DNA of 64,000 nucleotides, from the NCBI RefSeq assembly GCF_003667575.1, contig NZ_RCUY01000002.1:124001-188000 (forward strand), in the 5' to 3' direction. The notes beneath the pieces are model-generated. The model saw nothing but the letters and a program-made list of their open reading frames with translations. It was not told the DNA's origin and did not search any database. The DNA comes from Mycetocola lacteus. GTDB lineage: Bacteria > Actinomycetota > Actinomycetes > Actinomycetales > Microbacteriaceae. Each line of letters opens with the position of its first letter. The first letter of the stretch is position 1. Below, piece by piece: positions 43,322 to 51,960 of this stretch. Position numbers and translations under genes: made by a program.

Positions 43322-44197
43322 ATGGCTTCACGATTTGTCTCCCGTGAGCTGGAATCCCAGCCCGAGACCTGGCGTTTGACTCCCGCGGTTGCCGCGAACA
43401 ACGCCGCCCTCCTCCCCCAGCCCGGCGAACGGGTCGCCGTGGTGGGGTGTGGAACCAGCTGGTTTATTGCGATGAGCTATGCGGTGGCACGTGAACGCTC
43501 GGGCCAGGGCGTCACCGATGCGTTTGCCGGATCGGAATACCCCGCGGATCGAACCTACGATCGGATCCTCGCCATCACCCGCTCGGGCACCACCACCGAG
43601 ATCGTGGACCTGCTCGGGCACGTGTCCATCCCCACCACCGTGATCACCGCGGTGGCCGACAGCCCGGTGATCACCCTCGCCGACCACCGGGTACTGATCC
43701 CCTTTGCCGATGAACAATCGGTGGTGCAGACCCGGTTTGCCACCACGACCCTCGCCCTGTTGCGTGCCCATCTGGGCGAAAACGTTGAGGCGCTGGCGGC
43801 GCAGGCCGAACGGGCGCTCACCCTTCCCATCGACGACCTGTTGGACGCCGACCAGGTGACCTTTGTGGGGCGTGGCCCCGCCGTGGGCCTCGCCCAGGAG
43901 GCCGCGCTGAAAACCCGCGAGGCCGCCCAGTTCTGGGCCGAGGCCTACCCGGCGATGGACTACCGGCACGGCCCGATCGCCATCGCCCAACCCGGCAGGC
44001 TGGTGTGGTCCCTCGGCGAGTATCCCGAGGGTCTCGACCAGGAGGTGGCCCGCACCGGTGCCCGGTTTGTGCATCACAATCTGGACCCGCTGGCCGAACT
44101 CGTGATCGTGCACCGTTTCGCCGTGGCTCTCGCCGAGCGGCGCGGTCTGAACCCCGACCAGCCACGCGCACTCACCCGATCGGTCATCCTCGCATGA
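43322..44197 (+). CDS. SIS-domain sugar-phosphate isomerase/deaminase (AgaS/NagB-II-like)
   Basis: A 291-residue tandem-SIS protein like the isomerase half of GlmS. Motifs: VVGCGTSWFIAMSYAV, ITRSGTTTEIVDLL (phosphosugar loop), GRGPAVGLAQEAALKTREAA, EAYPAMDYRHGPIAI and the C-terminal GLNPDQPRALTRSVIL. This group converts amino-sugar 6-phosphates to ketose 6-phosphates with loss of ammonia; AgaS makes tagatose-6-P from galactosamine-6-P. The ATG at 43322 follows AAAGGA. First gene of the operon; overlaps the ROK gene by 4 bp. Glucosamine-6-P deaminase activity is the alternative. Confidence 0.85.
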   Translation: MASRFVSRELESQPETWRLTPAVAANNAALLPQPGERVAVVGCGTSWFIAMSYAVARERSGQGVTDAFAGSEYPADRTYDRILAITRSGTTTEIVDLLGHVSIPTTVITAVADSPVITLADHRVLIPFADEQSVVQTRFATTTLALLRAHLGENVEALAAQAERALTLPIDDLLDADQVTFVGRGPAVGLAQEAALKTREAAQFWAEAYPAMDYRHGPIAIAQPGRLVWSLGEYPEGLDQEVARTGARFVHHNLDPLAELVIVHRFAVALAERRGLNPDQPRALTRSVILA

Positions 44198-45198
44198 GTA
44201 CCCCGTCGGTCACTCCCGAGGAGGACGTGGTGATCGGGATCGATGTGGGCGGCACCGGGATCAAGACCGGCCTCTTCCACTCCGACGGTCGGGTTCTCGC
44301 GCTGCGTCGCGACACCACCCCGAGCAATGATGCCGGCGCACGCTCCCTGGCCGCCCTCGTTGTTGAGGTTGTCCGCTGGGCCTACGAGTCCTCGCGGGCG
44401 GCCGGATACGCCCCGCTGGCGGTGGGAATCGTTGTCCCCGGGATCCTCGAAGAGGCGTCGGGGATTGTGGGTCTTGCGGTCAACCTGGGGTGGCGGAATC
44501 TCCCGCTGCGCGATCTGGTGCGTACGGCCCTGGACGAGGCTGGGTTTACCCTCCCGCTGGCGTTTGGACACGATGTCCGCGCCGGCGCACTCGCCGAAAG
44601 CTACCCACGCGTGGGCGATACCGTCCACCATAACCGCATTGCCTTTGTCCCGATCGGGACCGGGATCGCCAGCGCCCTGGTGGAAAACGGCCGGGTTGTG
44701 GGCGGCGGGCTCGCCGGTGAAATCGGACAGTTGCGGCTCACCCACGGACCCTTCCGCGGTCAGACCGTTGAGGAAGCCGCCTCGGCACGGGCGATCGCTC
44801 GTCGCGCCGGTGTCGCGAACGCCCACGAACTTGCGGACCTGGTCCGCGCGGGCAATGCCGAAGCGCAGCACATCTGGGACGATGCGGTTGAGGTACTCGC
44901 CGAGGCTCTCGCCTGGATTGCCGCGATTTCCGGGGCCACCCGGATCGTGGTGGGTGGCGGCCTTGCTGAATCGGGCGATCTCCTGCTGCTGCCGCTCAAC
45001 ACCCGGGTCGCCCAGATTCTCTCCCCGATGCCCGCACCCGAAATCGTCAGGGCCCGCCACGGAGATACGGCGAGCGCACGCGGTGCCGCACTACTGGCCC
45101 GTGCCGTCGCCACCCGGGAGGAACGCTATCCGTCCACCCGGGACTCGGCCGCAACTCCCGCCGAAACATCCCACCCCGAGCCGGCGGTGACGGCATGA
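44194..45198 (+). CDS. ROK-family sugar kinase (putative N-acetylhexosamine kinase)
   Basis: A 334-residue ROK protein without an N-terminal HTH, so an enzyme rather than a repressor. VIGIDVGGTGIKTGL is the phosphate-binding loop, GHDVRAGALAE carries the catalytic Asp, and IPIGTGI-like VPIGTGIASALV and VVGGGLAESGD follow. The usual GExGH plus CxCGxxGCxE zinc motif is replaced by GLAGEIGQLRLTHGP with no cysteines. It would phosphorylate an imported amino sugar at C6 because the operon uses an ABC importer, not a PTS. The C-terminal ~25 residues are disordered. Confidence 0.85.
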   Translation: MSTPSVTPEEDVVIGIDVGGTGIKTGLFHSDGRVLALRRDTTPSNDAGARSLAALVVEVVRWAYESSRAAGYAPLAVGIVVPGILEEASGIVGLAVNLGWRNLPLRDLVRTALDEAGFTLPLAFGHDVRAGALAESYPRVGDTVHHNRIAFVPIGTGIASALVENGRVVGGGLAGEIGQLRLTHGPFRGQTVEEAASARAIARRAGVANAHELADLVRAGNAEAQHIWDDAVEVLAEALAWIAAISGATRIVVGGGLAESGDLLLLPLNTRVAQILSPMPAPEIVRARHGDTASARGAALLARAVATREERYPSTRDSAATPAETSHPEPAVTA

Positions 45199-46115
45199 CC
45201 GGCGTGCTGGTCCTCACCCCGAATCCCGCGCTGGATCTGGGCTATCGGGTTGATCGTCAGCGCATCGGCGTCACTCAGCGTGTGCGTGAGGTCACCACTC
45301 GGCCCGGCGGCAAGGGCAATAATGTGGCCCGTGTCCTACACACCCTCGGGGTGCCGGTTGCCACGATCCAGCCCCTTGGCGGTGCCACCGGCGAGGGGAT
45401 CGAGTCCTCGCTGCGGGATCTGGGGATTCCCGTCCACGCCTTCCCGATCCAGGGGCACACGCGGCGCACCGTCACGGTGATTGACGGGATCGACCACCCC
45501 ACGATGCTGGGGGAACCCGGACCGGTGGTGACGGACATGGAGTGGGACTCGTTCTCCCGGCTGCTGCTCACGCGCTTGGCAGCGCGCTCAACGCTGGTGA
45601 TTGCCGGATCGCTGCCGGTCGACACCGATCCCCGCGTGGTCGCCGACTGGGTACGTCTGGCACACACTCAGGGGGCACGCACGGTAGTGGATGTTTCCGG
45701 CCGGGCACTGATCGCCGCAGCCGAGGCGCGCGCCGAGGTTCTCACCCCCAATGCGGCCGAGGCGATGGAGGCCACGGGCACCCACGGGATCGACGATGCG
45801 GCCACCGCACTGCTGCGGTTGGGTGCACATACGGTGGTCATCTCCCAGGGCTCGGCGGGACTGTACGGCTACACGGCCGACCGATCCCGCTCGGTGCCCG
45901 CGGTCCCCGGCGTCACCGGAAATCCGACCGGTGCCGGGGATGCGGTGACCGCCGGCCTGGTTCGCGCGTTGGAACGGGGTACCGACATCCTGGACTCGCT
46001 CGAGGCCGCGTCAGCGCTCGGAGCGGCCGCGGTACTGAGCCCGGTGGCTGGGGAGCTCGATCCCGCCGACGCCCGAGGATTTGAAGGTCTCCTTCGGACC
46101 GAGGTGGCGCGATGA
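45195..46115 (+). CDS. PfkB-family 1-phosphofructokinase/tagatose-6-phosphate kinase type
   Basis: A 306-residue ribokinase-fold kinase of the FruK/LacC branch: VLTPNPALDLGYRVD, TTRPGGKGNNVARVLHTLG and LTPNAAEA, then GVTGNPTGAGDAVTAG, in which D249 is the catalytic base. FruK uses fructose-1-P, LacC/AgaZ-type enzymes tagatose-6-P. In this operon, between an AgaS-like isomerase and a class II aldolase, tagatose-6-P is the more sensible substrate. Overlaps both neighbours by 4 bp. Confidence 0.88.
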   Translation: MTGVLVLTPNPALDLGYRVDRQRIGVTQRVREVTTRPGGKGNNVARVLHTLGVPVATIQPLGGATGEGIESSLRDLGIPVHAFPIQGHTRRTVTVIDGIDHPTMLGEPGPVVTDMEWDSFSRLLLTRLAARSTLVIAGSLPVDTDPRVVADWVRLAHTQGARTVVDVSGRALIAAAEARAEVLTPNAAEAMEATGTHGIDDAATALLRLGAHTVVISQGSAGLYGYTADRSRSVPAVPGVTGNPTGAGDAVTAGLVRALERGTDILDSLEAASALGAAAVLSPVAGELDPADARGFEGLLRTEVAR

Positions 46116-46978
46116 TCGCCCCCAGCACCCTGCACGGCCTGCCCGGGCTCCTGGCCGAGGCTCGCGCGCAGCACACCGGCGTGGGTGCATTCAACGTGGT
46201 GCTCTTAGAACATGCCGAGGCCATCGTGGCCGGTGCCGAGGAGGCCGGGTCGCCGGTCATCCTGCAGATCAGCGAGAACTGCGTTCGCTATCACGGTTCA
46301 CTCACCCCGATTCTGCGGGGAAGCCTGGGCATCGCCGCCGCCGCCCGGGTTCCGGTGCTGGTGCACCTGGACCACATCGAGGATCCCGAACTGATCATGC
46401 AGGGGCTCCGGCTCGGGGTGGACAGCGTGATGTACGACGGCTCCGGACTGGACTACGCGGCCAACGTGGACGCCACCGCACGGATCGCCGCCCGCTGCCA
46501 CGCGGCCGGGGTCGGCATCGAGGCCGAGCTGGGCAGGGTCGGCGGTAAGGACGGGGTACATGCCCCCGGCGTCCGCACCGACCCGGGCGAGGCCGCCGCG
46601 TTTGTCGCGGCCACCGGGGTGGATGCGCTGGCGGTCGCCGTGGGTTCCTCCCATGCGATGCAGCAGCGCACGGCCGAAGTGGATCGTGACCTGATCGCCC
46701 GCCTCGCCACCGCGGTTCCGGTCCCCCTGGTGTTACACGGTTCCTCGGGCCTCTCCGACGACCAGCTTCGCGGGGCAATCGCCGCGGGCATGACCAAGAT
46801 CAACATCTCCACGCACCTCAACGGTCTGTTCACCCGGGCCATTCGCGCGGAGCTGGAGCAATCCCCCACAACGACCGATCCGCGACGCTATATCGCCCGT
46901 GGTAAGTCCGCGATTCAGACCGAAACGGCCCGGCTGCTTCGGCTGATCACCACACAGTCTCCCCGCATCACGCAGTAA
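46112..46978 (+). CDS. class II (zinc) fructose/tagatose-bisphosphate aldolase
   Basis: A 288-residue class II aldolase of the GatY/KbaY size class. VLVHLDHIED holds catalytic D87 and zinc ligand H88 (usual HLDHG). EAELGRVGGKDG follows, then VAVGSSHAMQ (zinc His; usual GTAHG), LVLHGSSGLSDDQL (zinc His, phosphate loop) and MTKINISTHLN. Cleaves a ketose-1,6-bisphosphate into dihydroxyacetone-P and glyceraldehyde-3-P. Coupled to the PfkB kinase by a 4-bp overlap. The SSHA variant of the zinc motif is unusual and could reflect substrate preference. Confidence 0.88.
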   Translation: MIAPSTLHGLPGLLAEARAQHTGVGAFNVVLLEHAEAIVAGAEEAGSPVILQISENCVRYHGSLTPILRGSLGIAAAARVPVLVHLDHIEDPELIMQGLRLGVDSVMYDGSGLDYAANVDATARIAARCHAAGVGIEAELGRVGGKDGVHAPGVRTDPGEAAAFVAATGVDALAVAVGSSHAMQQRTAEVDRDLIARLATAVPVPLVLHGSSGLSDDQLRGAIAAGMTKINISTHLNGLFTRAIRAELEQSPTTTDPRRYIARGKSAIQTETARLLRLITTQSPRITQ

Positions 46979-46997
46979 TCCAATGAAGGAGCTTCAC

Positions 46998-48320
46998 ATG
47001 CGCTTTTCGAAAACCGGCACCCTCGTCGCGATGGCCGCGGCCTCGGCGCTGCTGCTGACCGCCTGTTCCGGGACCGCCAACGGCGGCGCGGCTACCGGCG
47101 ACACCGTCGTGCCCAAGACCGATGGGAAGGGTAAAACCATCACCGTCTGGACCATGCAGGACGACTACGACGCGGCCACCATCGCCGCGATCAACGCTGA
47201 GTTTGAAAAGCAGACCGGCGCCAAGGTCAACATCCAGGAACAGCAGTGGAACGGGATCACCACCAAGATCTCCACGGCCCTAGCCACCTCGACCCCGCCG
47301 GACGTACTGGATCTCGGCAACACCCAGGTCGCCAGCTTCGCCGAAAACGGCGGTCTGCTCGACCTCACCCCGTATAAGAAGGACCTCCAGCAGGGCCAAA
47401 CCTGGGTCACCGGCCTGGAGGAGCCCGCCACCGTGGACGGCGCCCTCTACGCGGTCCCGAGCTTCGCCGGCAGCCGCGCGGTGCTCTACAACAAGAAGAT
47501 CTGGGCCGCCGCCGGGGTCACCGAGGCCCCAACCACCTACGCCGAGCTCACCGCGGCGCTGGATAAGGTCAAGGCCGCCAACACCGAGGCCGACTTCTCG
47601 CCGCTCTACTTCCCCGGCCAGAACTGGCAGGCCAGCTTGCAGTGGGTATGGGATGCCGGTGGTGACATCGCCACGGTCAAGAACGGCACCTGGAGCGGTG
47701 CGCTCAGTAGCCCCGAGGCGCAGAAGGGATTGGAGGCCTGGAAGGACTTCCAGAACACCTACTCGACCCCGGCCTCGCAGACCCTGGATGTGCAGAGCCC
47801 CGCCCAGGTGCAGGTGTTTGCCGATGGGAAGACCTCGGCCATCATCGCCACCTACGGCCTGATTTCCCAGGTCCTCAAGGCCAACCCCGCCCTCACCGCC
47901 GATGATCTGGGTGCCTTCGCACTGCCGGGTATTTCGGGGAAGCCGCAGCCGGTCCTGATCGGCGGATCCGACTGGGGCATTCCGACCAAGACCACCAATA
48001 AGGATCTGGCTCTGCAGTGGACCAAAATCGCCGCCAGCCCGACCATCCAGAAGGACTTCGTGTTTGGTAGCAACGGGTGGATTCCCAACTCGACCGAGCT
48101 GGCCACGGAGATCGGCGCGACCCTCGACCCCACCCGTAAGGCATTCTTCGACGCCACCCAGATCTCCCGGGCCACCCCGGCCGCCGCCCGCTGGGCTGAT
48201 CTGGAGGGGGACAAGAGCATCAACAACCTCTTCACCAGCATCGCCTCGGGGGCTAAGAGCGCCAAGGATGCGGCGGCAACCTTCGACCAGGCCACGGATA
48301 AGACGCTCAACAAAAAGTAG
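46998..48320 (+). CDS. ABC importer sugar-binding lipoprotein (CUT1)
   Basis: A 440-residue family-1 extracellular solute-binding protein. The signal peptide ends in the lipobox LLLTACSG. The mature part has KTITVWTMQDDYDAATIAAINAEFEKQTG (in parts), PPDVLDLGNTQVASFAENG and the typical GSDWGIPTKTTNKDLALQWTKI. The ATG at 46998 was chosen over 46983 because AAGGAG lies between them at the right distance. It delivers an oligosaccharide to the two permeases downstream. No ATPase gene is in the cluster, so a shared MsiK-type ATPase encoded elsewhere is likely. Confidence 0.92.
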   Translation: MRFSKTGTLVAMAAASALLLTACSGTANGGAATGDTVVPKTDGKGKTITVWTMQDDYDAATIAAINAEFEKQTGAKVNIQEQQWNGITTKISTALATSTPPDVLDLGNTQVASFAENGGLLDLTPYKKDLQQGQTWVTGLEEPATVDGALYAVPSFAGSRAVLYNKKIWAAAGVTEAPTTYAELTAALDKVKAANTEADFSPLYFPGQNWQASLQWVWDAGGDIATVKNGTWSGALSSPEAQKGLEAWKDFQNTYSTPASQTLDVQSPAQVQVFADGKTSAIIATYGLISQVLKANPALTADDLGAFALPGISGKPQPVLIGGSDWGIPTKTTNKDLALQWTKIAASPTIQKDFVFGSNGWIPNSTELATEIGATLDPTRKAFFDATQISRATPAAARWADLEGDKSINNLFTSIASGAKSAKDAAATFDQATDKTLNKK

Positions 48321-48327
48321 CACCCAC

Positions 48328-48361
48328 GTTCCGGGCGGGCAGACCCTGGTCCGCCCGGAAC
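48328..48361 (+). terminator. hairpin between binding-protein and permease genes
   Basis: Arms GTTCCGGGCGG / CCGCCCGGAAC with a 12-nt loop in the 75-bp gap, without a U-tract. Such stems commonly protect the 3' end of binding-protein mRNA and lower permease expression. Confidence 0.55.
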
Positions 48362-48395
48362 CCCACTCCACAGTCACGGCATTCCGAAGGACACC

Positions 48396-49388
48396 ATGAA
48401 CGCCACCTCCACGCTTCTCCCGCCGGACGCACAGTCGCGTCCCGCGGGTGCCACCCGGGCACCCCACACACCGCCGCCCACCGGGCGCGGCCCGCGCCGC
48501 CGACGCACCCTCGCTCCCTTTGCGCTGCTGGCACCGGGCGGGATCCTGCTGGCCCTGGTGACCCTGGCACCGATCGTGTTTGTGGTGTTCATCTCGTTTA
48601 CCGATTTTGGTCAGCGCTCCCTGTTCACCGGCGCGTTTGCCGGGGTCGGATTCGACCAGTACACGGCGCTGCTCGGCGATCCCGAGTTCTGGTATTCGGT
48701 CCTGCGCACGATCGGTTTCACCGTGGCCCTGGTGGCCGGCAGCGTGCTGATTGGGATGGGCGTCTCGCACCTGCTGACCCGACTGAATACGGGCATGCGC
48801 CTCGCGGTCACAATCGTACTGATCTGCGCCTGGGCGATGCCCAACGTGGCTGCCTCGCTGGTGTGGACCTGGCTGTTTCAGCCCGGCTACGGCGTGATGA
48901 ACTGGATACTGACCCAGCTGCACGTCTTCGGTGATATGACAAACACCAACTGGGCCAACGATCCGGTCCTGGCCTACACCAGCATCTGGATGCTCGTGGT
49001 GTGGCAGGCGGTCCCGTTTATCGCGCTGACCCTGAACGCCGCCGAAACCCAGGTGCCCGGGGAGTACATCGAGGCGGCGCGGCTCGACGGTGCGGGTGAG
49101 TTCCGTATCTACCGCACGGTCACCCTGCAGCATATGAAACCCACCCTGTTCCTGGTCACCATCCTCTCGGTCATCTGGGACTTCAATATCTTCAACCAGA
49201 TCTGGCTGGTGTCCTCGGGCGGCCCGGACGGCGCCACCTCAACGCTGGGAGTGTTCATGTACACCACCGCCTTTGTGGGCTTTGATATTGCCCGCGGTGC
49301 TGCCATCGCCGTGGTCACCACGCTCATGCTGCTGGGCCTCACGGCCGTCTATATTCGCAGCCTGATCCGATCGGGGGAGGAACTGTGA
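48396..49388 (+). CDS. ABC importer permease (MalF/CUT1 type)
   Basis: A 330-residue membrane protein with a Pro/Arg-rich N-terminus and six helices. The EAA loop is EYIEAARLDGAGEFRIYRTVTLQHMKP (core EAARLDGAGEFRIYRTVTLQ), which contacts the ATPase. First permease of the sugar importer; its stop overlaps the second permease start by 4 bp. Confidence 0.92.
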   Translation: MNATSTLLPPDAQSRPAGATRAPHTPPPTGRGPRRRRTLAPFALLAPGGILLALVTLAPIVFVVFISFTDFGQRSLFTGAFAGVGFDQYTALLGDPEFWYSVLRTIGFTVALVAGSVLIGMGVSHLLTRLNTGMRLAVTIVLICAWAMPNVAASLVWTWLFQPGYGVMNWILTQLHVFGDMTNTNWANDPVLAYTSIWMLVVWQAVPFIALTLNAAETQVPGEYIEAARLDGAGEFRIYRTVTLQHMKPTLFLVTILSVIWDFNIFNQIWLVSSGGPDGATSTLGVFMYTTAFVGFDIARGAAIAVVTTLMLLGLTAVYIRSLIRSGEEL

Positions 49389-50254
49389 GTGCCACCATCG
49401 CCCGTCCCCGATCCGGCTCACGTCGGCACCGTCGCCCGCTGCGCTGGAAGGCCACCACGATTGCCGCGATCTTCTGTGTGGTGTGGATCTTCCCGACCTA
49501 CTGGATGGTGAACACCGCGTTCAAACCGCGCTCGGAACTGATGAGCCCGGTGCCCAAGTTCTGGCCGGAAAACCCGACGGTGGACAACTTTGTGGTCGCG
49601 GTCACCCAGACCGGGTTCCTGCGCAACCTCGCCAACAGTGCGATCGTGGTCATTATCGCGGTGGTGTGTGCGATCCTGCTGGGCCTGCTGGCCGCCGCCG
49701 CGCTCTCGGTGTTCAGGTTCCGCAGCCGGCGTTCGATCCTGGTCGCGATTCTGGTGATTCAGATGCTGCCGGCCACCTCACTGCTGATCCCGCAGTTCCT
49801 GATCTTCAACAGCGTGGGCTTGCTCGGCACCTACGTGGGGCTGATCCTGGCCTATATCTCGCTGACCCTGCCGTTTGCGATCTGGGTCATGCGCGGATTT
49901 TTTGTGGCCATCCCCGCCGAGGTCGGCGAGGCCGCGCAGATCGATGGAGCCTCCAGCTGGCAGATGCTCACCAGGATTTACTTCCCACTGGTTGCCCCCG
50001 GCGTGATCTCCACCAGCGTGTTTGCGTTCATCACCGCCTGGAACGACTATCTGATTGCCTACACATTCATGAAGGATCAGGCCATGTATACCCTCCCGGT
50101 GTGGTTGGCTACCTTTAGCACCCCGACACACGGGACCGATTTTGGCGGGCAGATGGCCGCGTCGGTTCTGTTTGCCCTCCCCGTGGTGGTGTTTTTCATG
50201 CTTGTTCAACGACGACTCGTATCCGGGATCACCGCCGGATCCGTGAAGGGATAG
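49385..50254 (+). CDS. ABC importer permease (MalG/CUT1 type)
   Basis: A 289-residue permease with six helices and the EAA loop EVGEAAQIDGASSWQMLTRI. Starts at a GTG overlapping the upstream permease stop. Its partner ATPase is not encoded in this window. The GH20 gene begins 2 bp after its stop, so transport and intracellular hydrolysis are directly linked. Confidence 0.92.
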   Translation: MSATIARPRSGSRRHRRPLRWKATTIAAIFCVVWIFPTYWMVNTAFKPRSELMSPVPKFWPENPTVDNFVVAVTQTGFLRNLANSAIVVIIAVVCAILLGLLAAAALSVFRFRSRRSILVAILVIQMLPATSLLIPQFLIFNSVGLLGTYVGLILAYISLTLPFAIWVMRGFFVAIPAEVGEAAQIDGASSWQMLTRIYFPLVAPGVISTSVFAFITAWNDYLIAYTFMKDQAMYTLPVWLATFSTPTHGTDFGGQMAASVLFALPVVVFFMLVQRRLVSGITAGSVKG

Positions 50255-50256
50255 TA

Positions 50257-51942
50257 ATGACCGCTTTAGTCCCCCAGCCCCGCCGCATCGACACCGAGTG
50301 GGCGGTGGGTTACACGCTCACCTCGGCGACCCGCATCGCCGCGGATCCGGCCCTTGTGGAGGCACGCCGCTGGCTGCAGCAGGTCCTGCGTCCGGCCACC
50401 GGACTCGACCTGGATACCCAGGACCCCACGGCCATCGACCCCGAATCCGGCGAGCGCGGTATCCGTCTGCTCCTGGATCCGGCACTCGGTGCCGAGGAGT
50501 ACCGTCTGCGGATCGAAACTCACGGGGTCGCGATCACCGCGGGCGCCGCGGCCGGGGCGTTTTATGCGGCGCAGGTGCTGCGTCAGCTGCTGCCGGTGGA
50601 CGCCTACCGGGCCGCGAGCATCCACCCGAAGACCGAGTGGATCCTGCCGGCCGTGAACATCGAGGACGCGCCGCGCTTTGGCTGGCGCGGAGTCATGCTG
50701 GATGTGGCCCGGCACTTCCTGCCCAAGGCTGACATCCTGCGCTTTATCGACCTGATTGCGATGCACCGACTCAACGTGCTGCACCTGCACCTCACCGAGG
50801 ATCAGGGTTGGCGGATCGAGATCACCCGCTATCCGAAGCTCACCGAGGTGGGCGGCTGGCGGCGTGAGTCCCAGCAGGGTCCGGTGCGTGACGCGCCGGG
50901 TGATGGCCGTCCGCACGGAGGCTTCTACACCCAGGACGATATCCGCGAGATCGTGGCCTATGCGCACGCGCGGCACGTCTCCGTGGTGCCCGAGATTGAC
51001 CTGCCCGGGCACTCGCAGGCGGCGATTGCCGCGTATCCCGAGCTTGGTATCGGCGTGGACGCGAACGGTGAGGGCGGCCCGGACCTCGAGGTCTTCACCC
51101 GCTGGGGCATCAACCCCAACGTGCTGAACACCGAGGATTCCACGGTGGAGTTTTTCACCAACGTGCTGGATGAGGTCATGGACCTGTTCCCCGGCTCCCA
51201 CATCGGTATCGGCGGGGATGAGTGCCCCACCGATCAGTGGCGGGATGATCCCCGCACCCAGCAGCTCGTGCGCGAGCGCGGACTGAGCGATGTGCACGAC
51301 CTGCACGGCTGGTTCCTCAACAAGCTGTCGGCCCACATTGTGGCCCGCGGACGCAAGCCGTTCGGCTGGGATGAGCTGCTTGAGGGCGATCCGCACCCCG
51401 ACTCAACCATCGCCTCCTGGCGCGGCATGACCGGGGCGCGCAGCGCGCTGGCCCGCGGCTTCCACGTGGTGTCAAGCCCCGACGACCAGGTGTACCTCGA
51501 TTATCGTCAGTCCGATCTGCCCGAGGAGCCCATCCAGGTGGGAATTCCGGTGAGTGTGGCCGACGTCTTTGCGTTCAACCCGGTGCCCGCCGGTGCCACC
51601 CCCGAGGAGGAGGCGCTGGTGCTCGGCGGTCAGGCCAACATCTGGACCGAACACCTCAACGGCGTGCGCGCGGTGGACTATGCGGCGTTCCCGCGTCTGT
51701 GTGCGCTGGCGGAAACCCTCTGGGGTTCGGATGGCGATGTGGTCGATTTCCAGAACCGGCTGCGCCGTCACCTGGCCCGCCTGGACGCCATCGGGGTGGA
51801 GTATCGCCCCGAGGCCGGACCGCACCCGTGGCAGCAGCGCCCCGAGGTTCCCGGCCGGCCGAGCGACCCCGCCGAACGCGCGGCGCACATCGCCGAGTTG
51901 GTGGCCAATATTTCTCTTCCCTCGCAGCACCCCAAACAATGA
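50257..51942 (+). CDS. GH20 beta-N-acetylhexosaminidase (cytoplasmic)
   Basis: A 561-residue glycoside hydrolase removing terminal beta-linked GlcNAc or GalNAc. An N-terminal GH20b-type domain (to about residue 135) is followed by the catalytic barrel: FGWRGVMLDVARHFLPK, HRLNVLHLHLTEDQGWRIEI (in parts), VPEIDLPGHSQAAI, HIGIGGDECPTDQW with catalytic pair D321-E322, and KPFGWDELLEG. No signal peptide is present, so it acts inside the cell on imported oligosaccharides. Its stop codon lies in a 19-nt sequence repeated before the second lectin gene. Confidence 0.94.
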   Translation: MTALVPQPRRIDTEWAVGYTLTSATRIAADPALVEARRWLQQVLRPATGLDLDTQDPTAIDPESGERGIRLLLDPALGAEEYRLRIETHGVAITAGAAAGAFYAAQVLRQLLPVDAYRAASIHPKTEWILPAVNIEDAPRFGWRGVMLDVARHFLPKADILRFIDLIAMHRLNVLHLHLTEDQGWRIEITRYPKLTEVGGWRRESQQGPVRDAPGDGRPHGGFYTQDDIREIVAYAHARHVSVVPEIDLPGHSQAAIAAYPELGIGVDANGEGGPDLEVFTRWGINPNVLNTEDSTVEFFTNVLDEVMDLFPGSHIGIGGDECPTDQWRDDPRTQQLVRERGLSDVHDLHGWFLNKLSAHIVARGRKPFGWDELLEGDPHPDSTIASWRGMTGARSALARGFHVVSSPDDQVYLDYRQSDLPEEPIQVGIPVSVADVFAFNPVPAGATPEEEALVLGGQANIWTEHLNGVRAVDYAAFPRLCALAETLWGSDGDVVDFQNRLRRHLARLDAIGVEYRPEAGPHPWQQRPEVPGRPSDPAERAAHIAELVANISLPSQHPKQ

Positions 51943-51955
51943 CGTGAACGGAGCA
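51937..51955 (+). repeat. direct repeat copy 1: GH20 stop and leader of lectin protein A
   Basis: CAATGACGTGAACGGAGCA includes the last codon and stop of the GH20 gene (CAA TGA) and the GGAG ribosome-binding site of the next gene. It is identical to 54321-54339. Confidence 0.9.
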
Positions 51956-51960
51956 ACATC

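Noticed and set aside
47280..49133. 617-codon minus-strand open frame opposite the binding-protein and permease genes
   Set aside because: It spans two clear genes and an intergenic hairpin on the plus strand and shows no domain.
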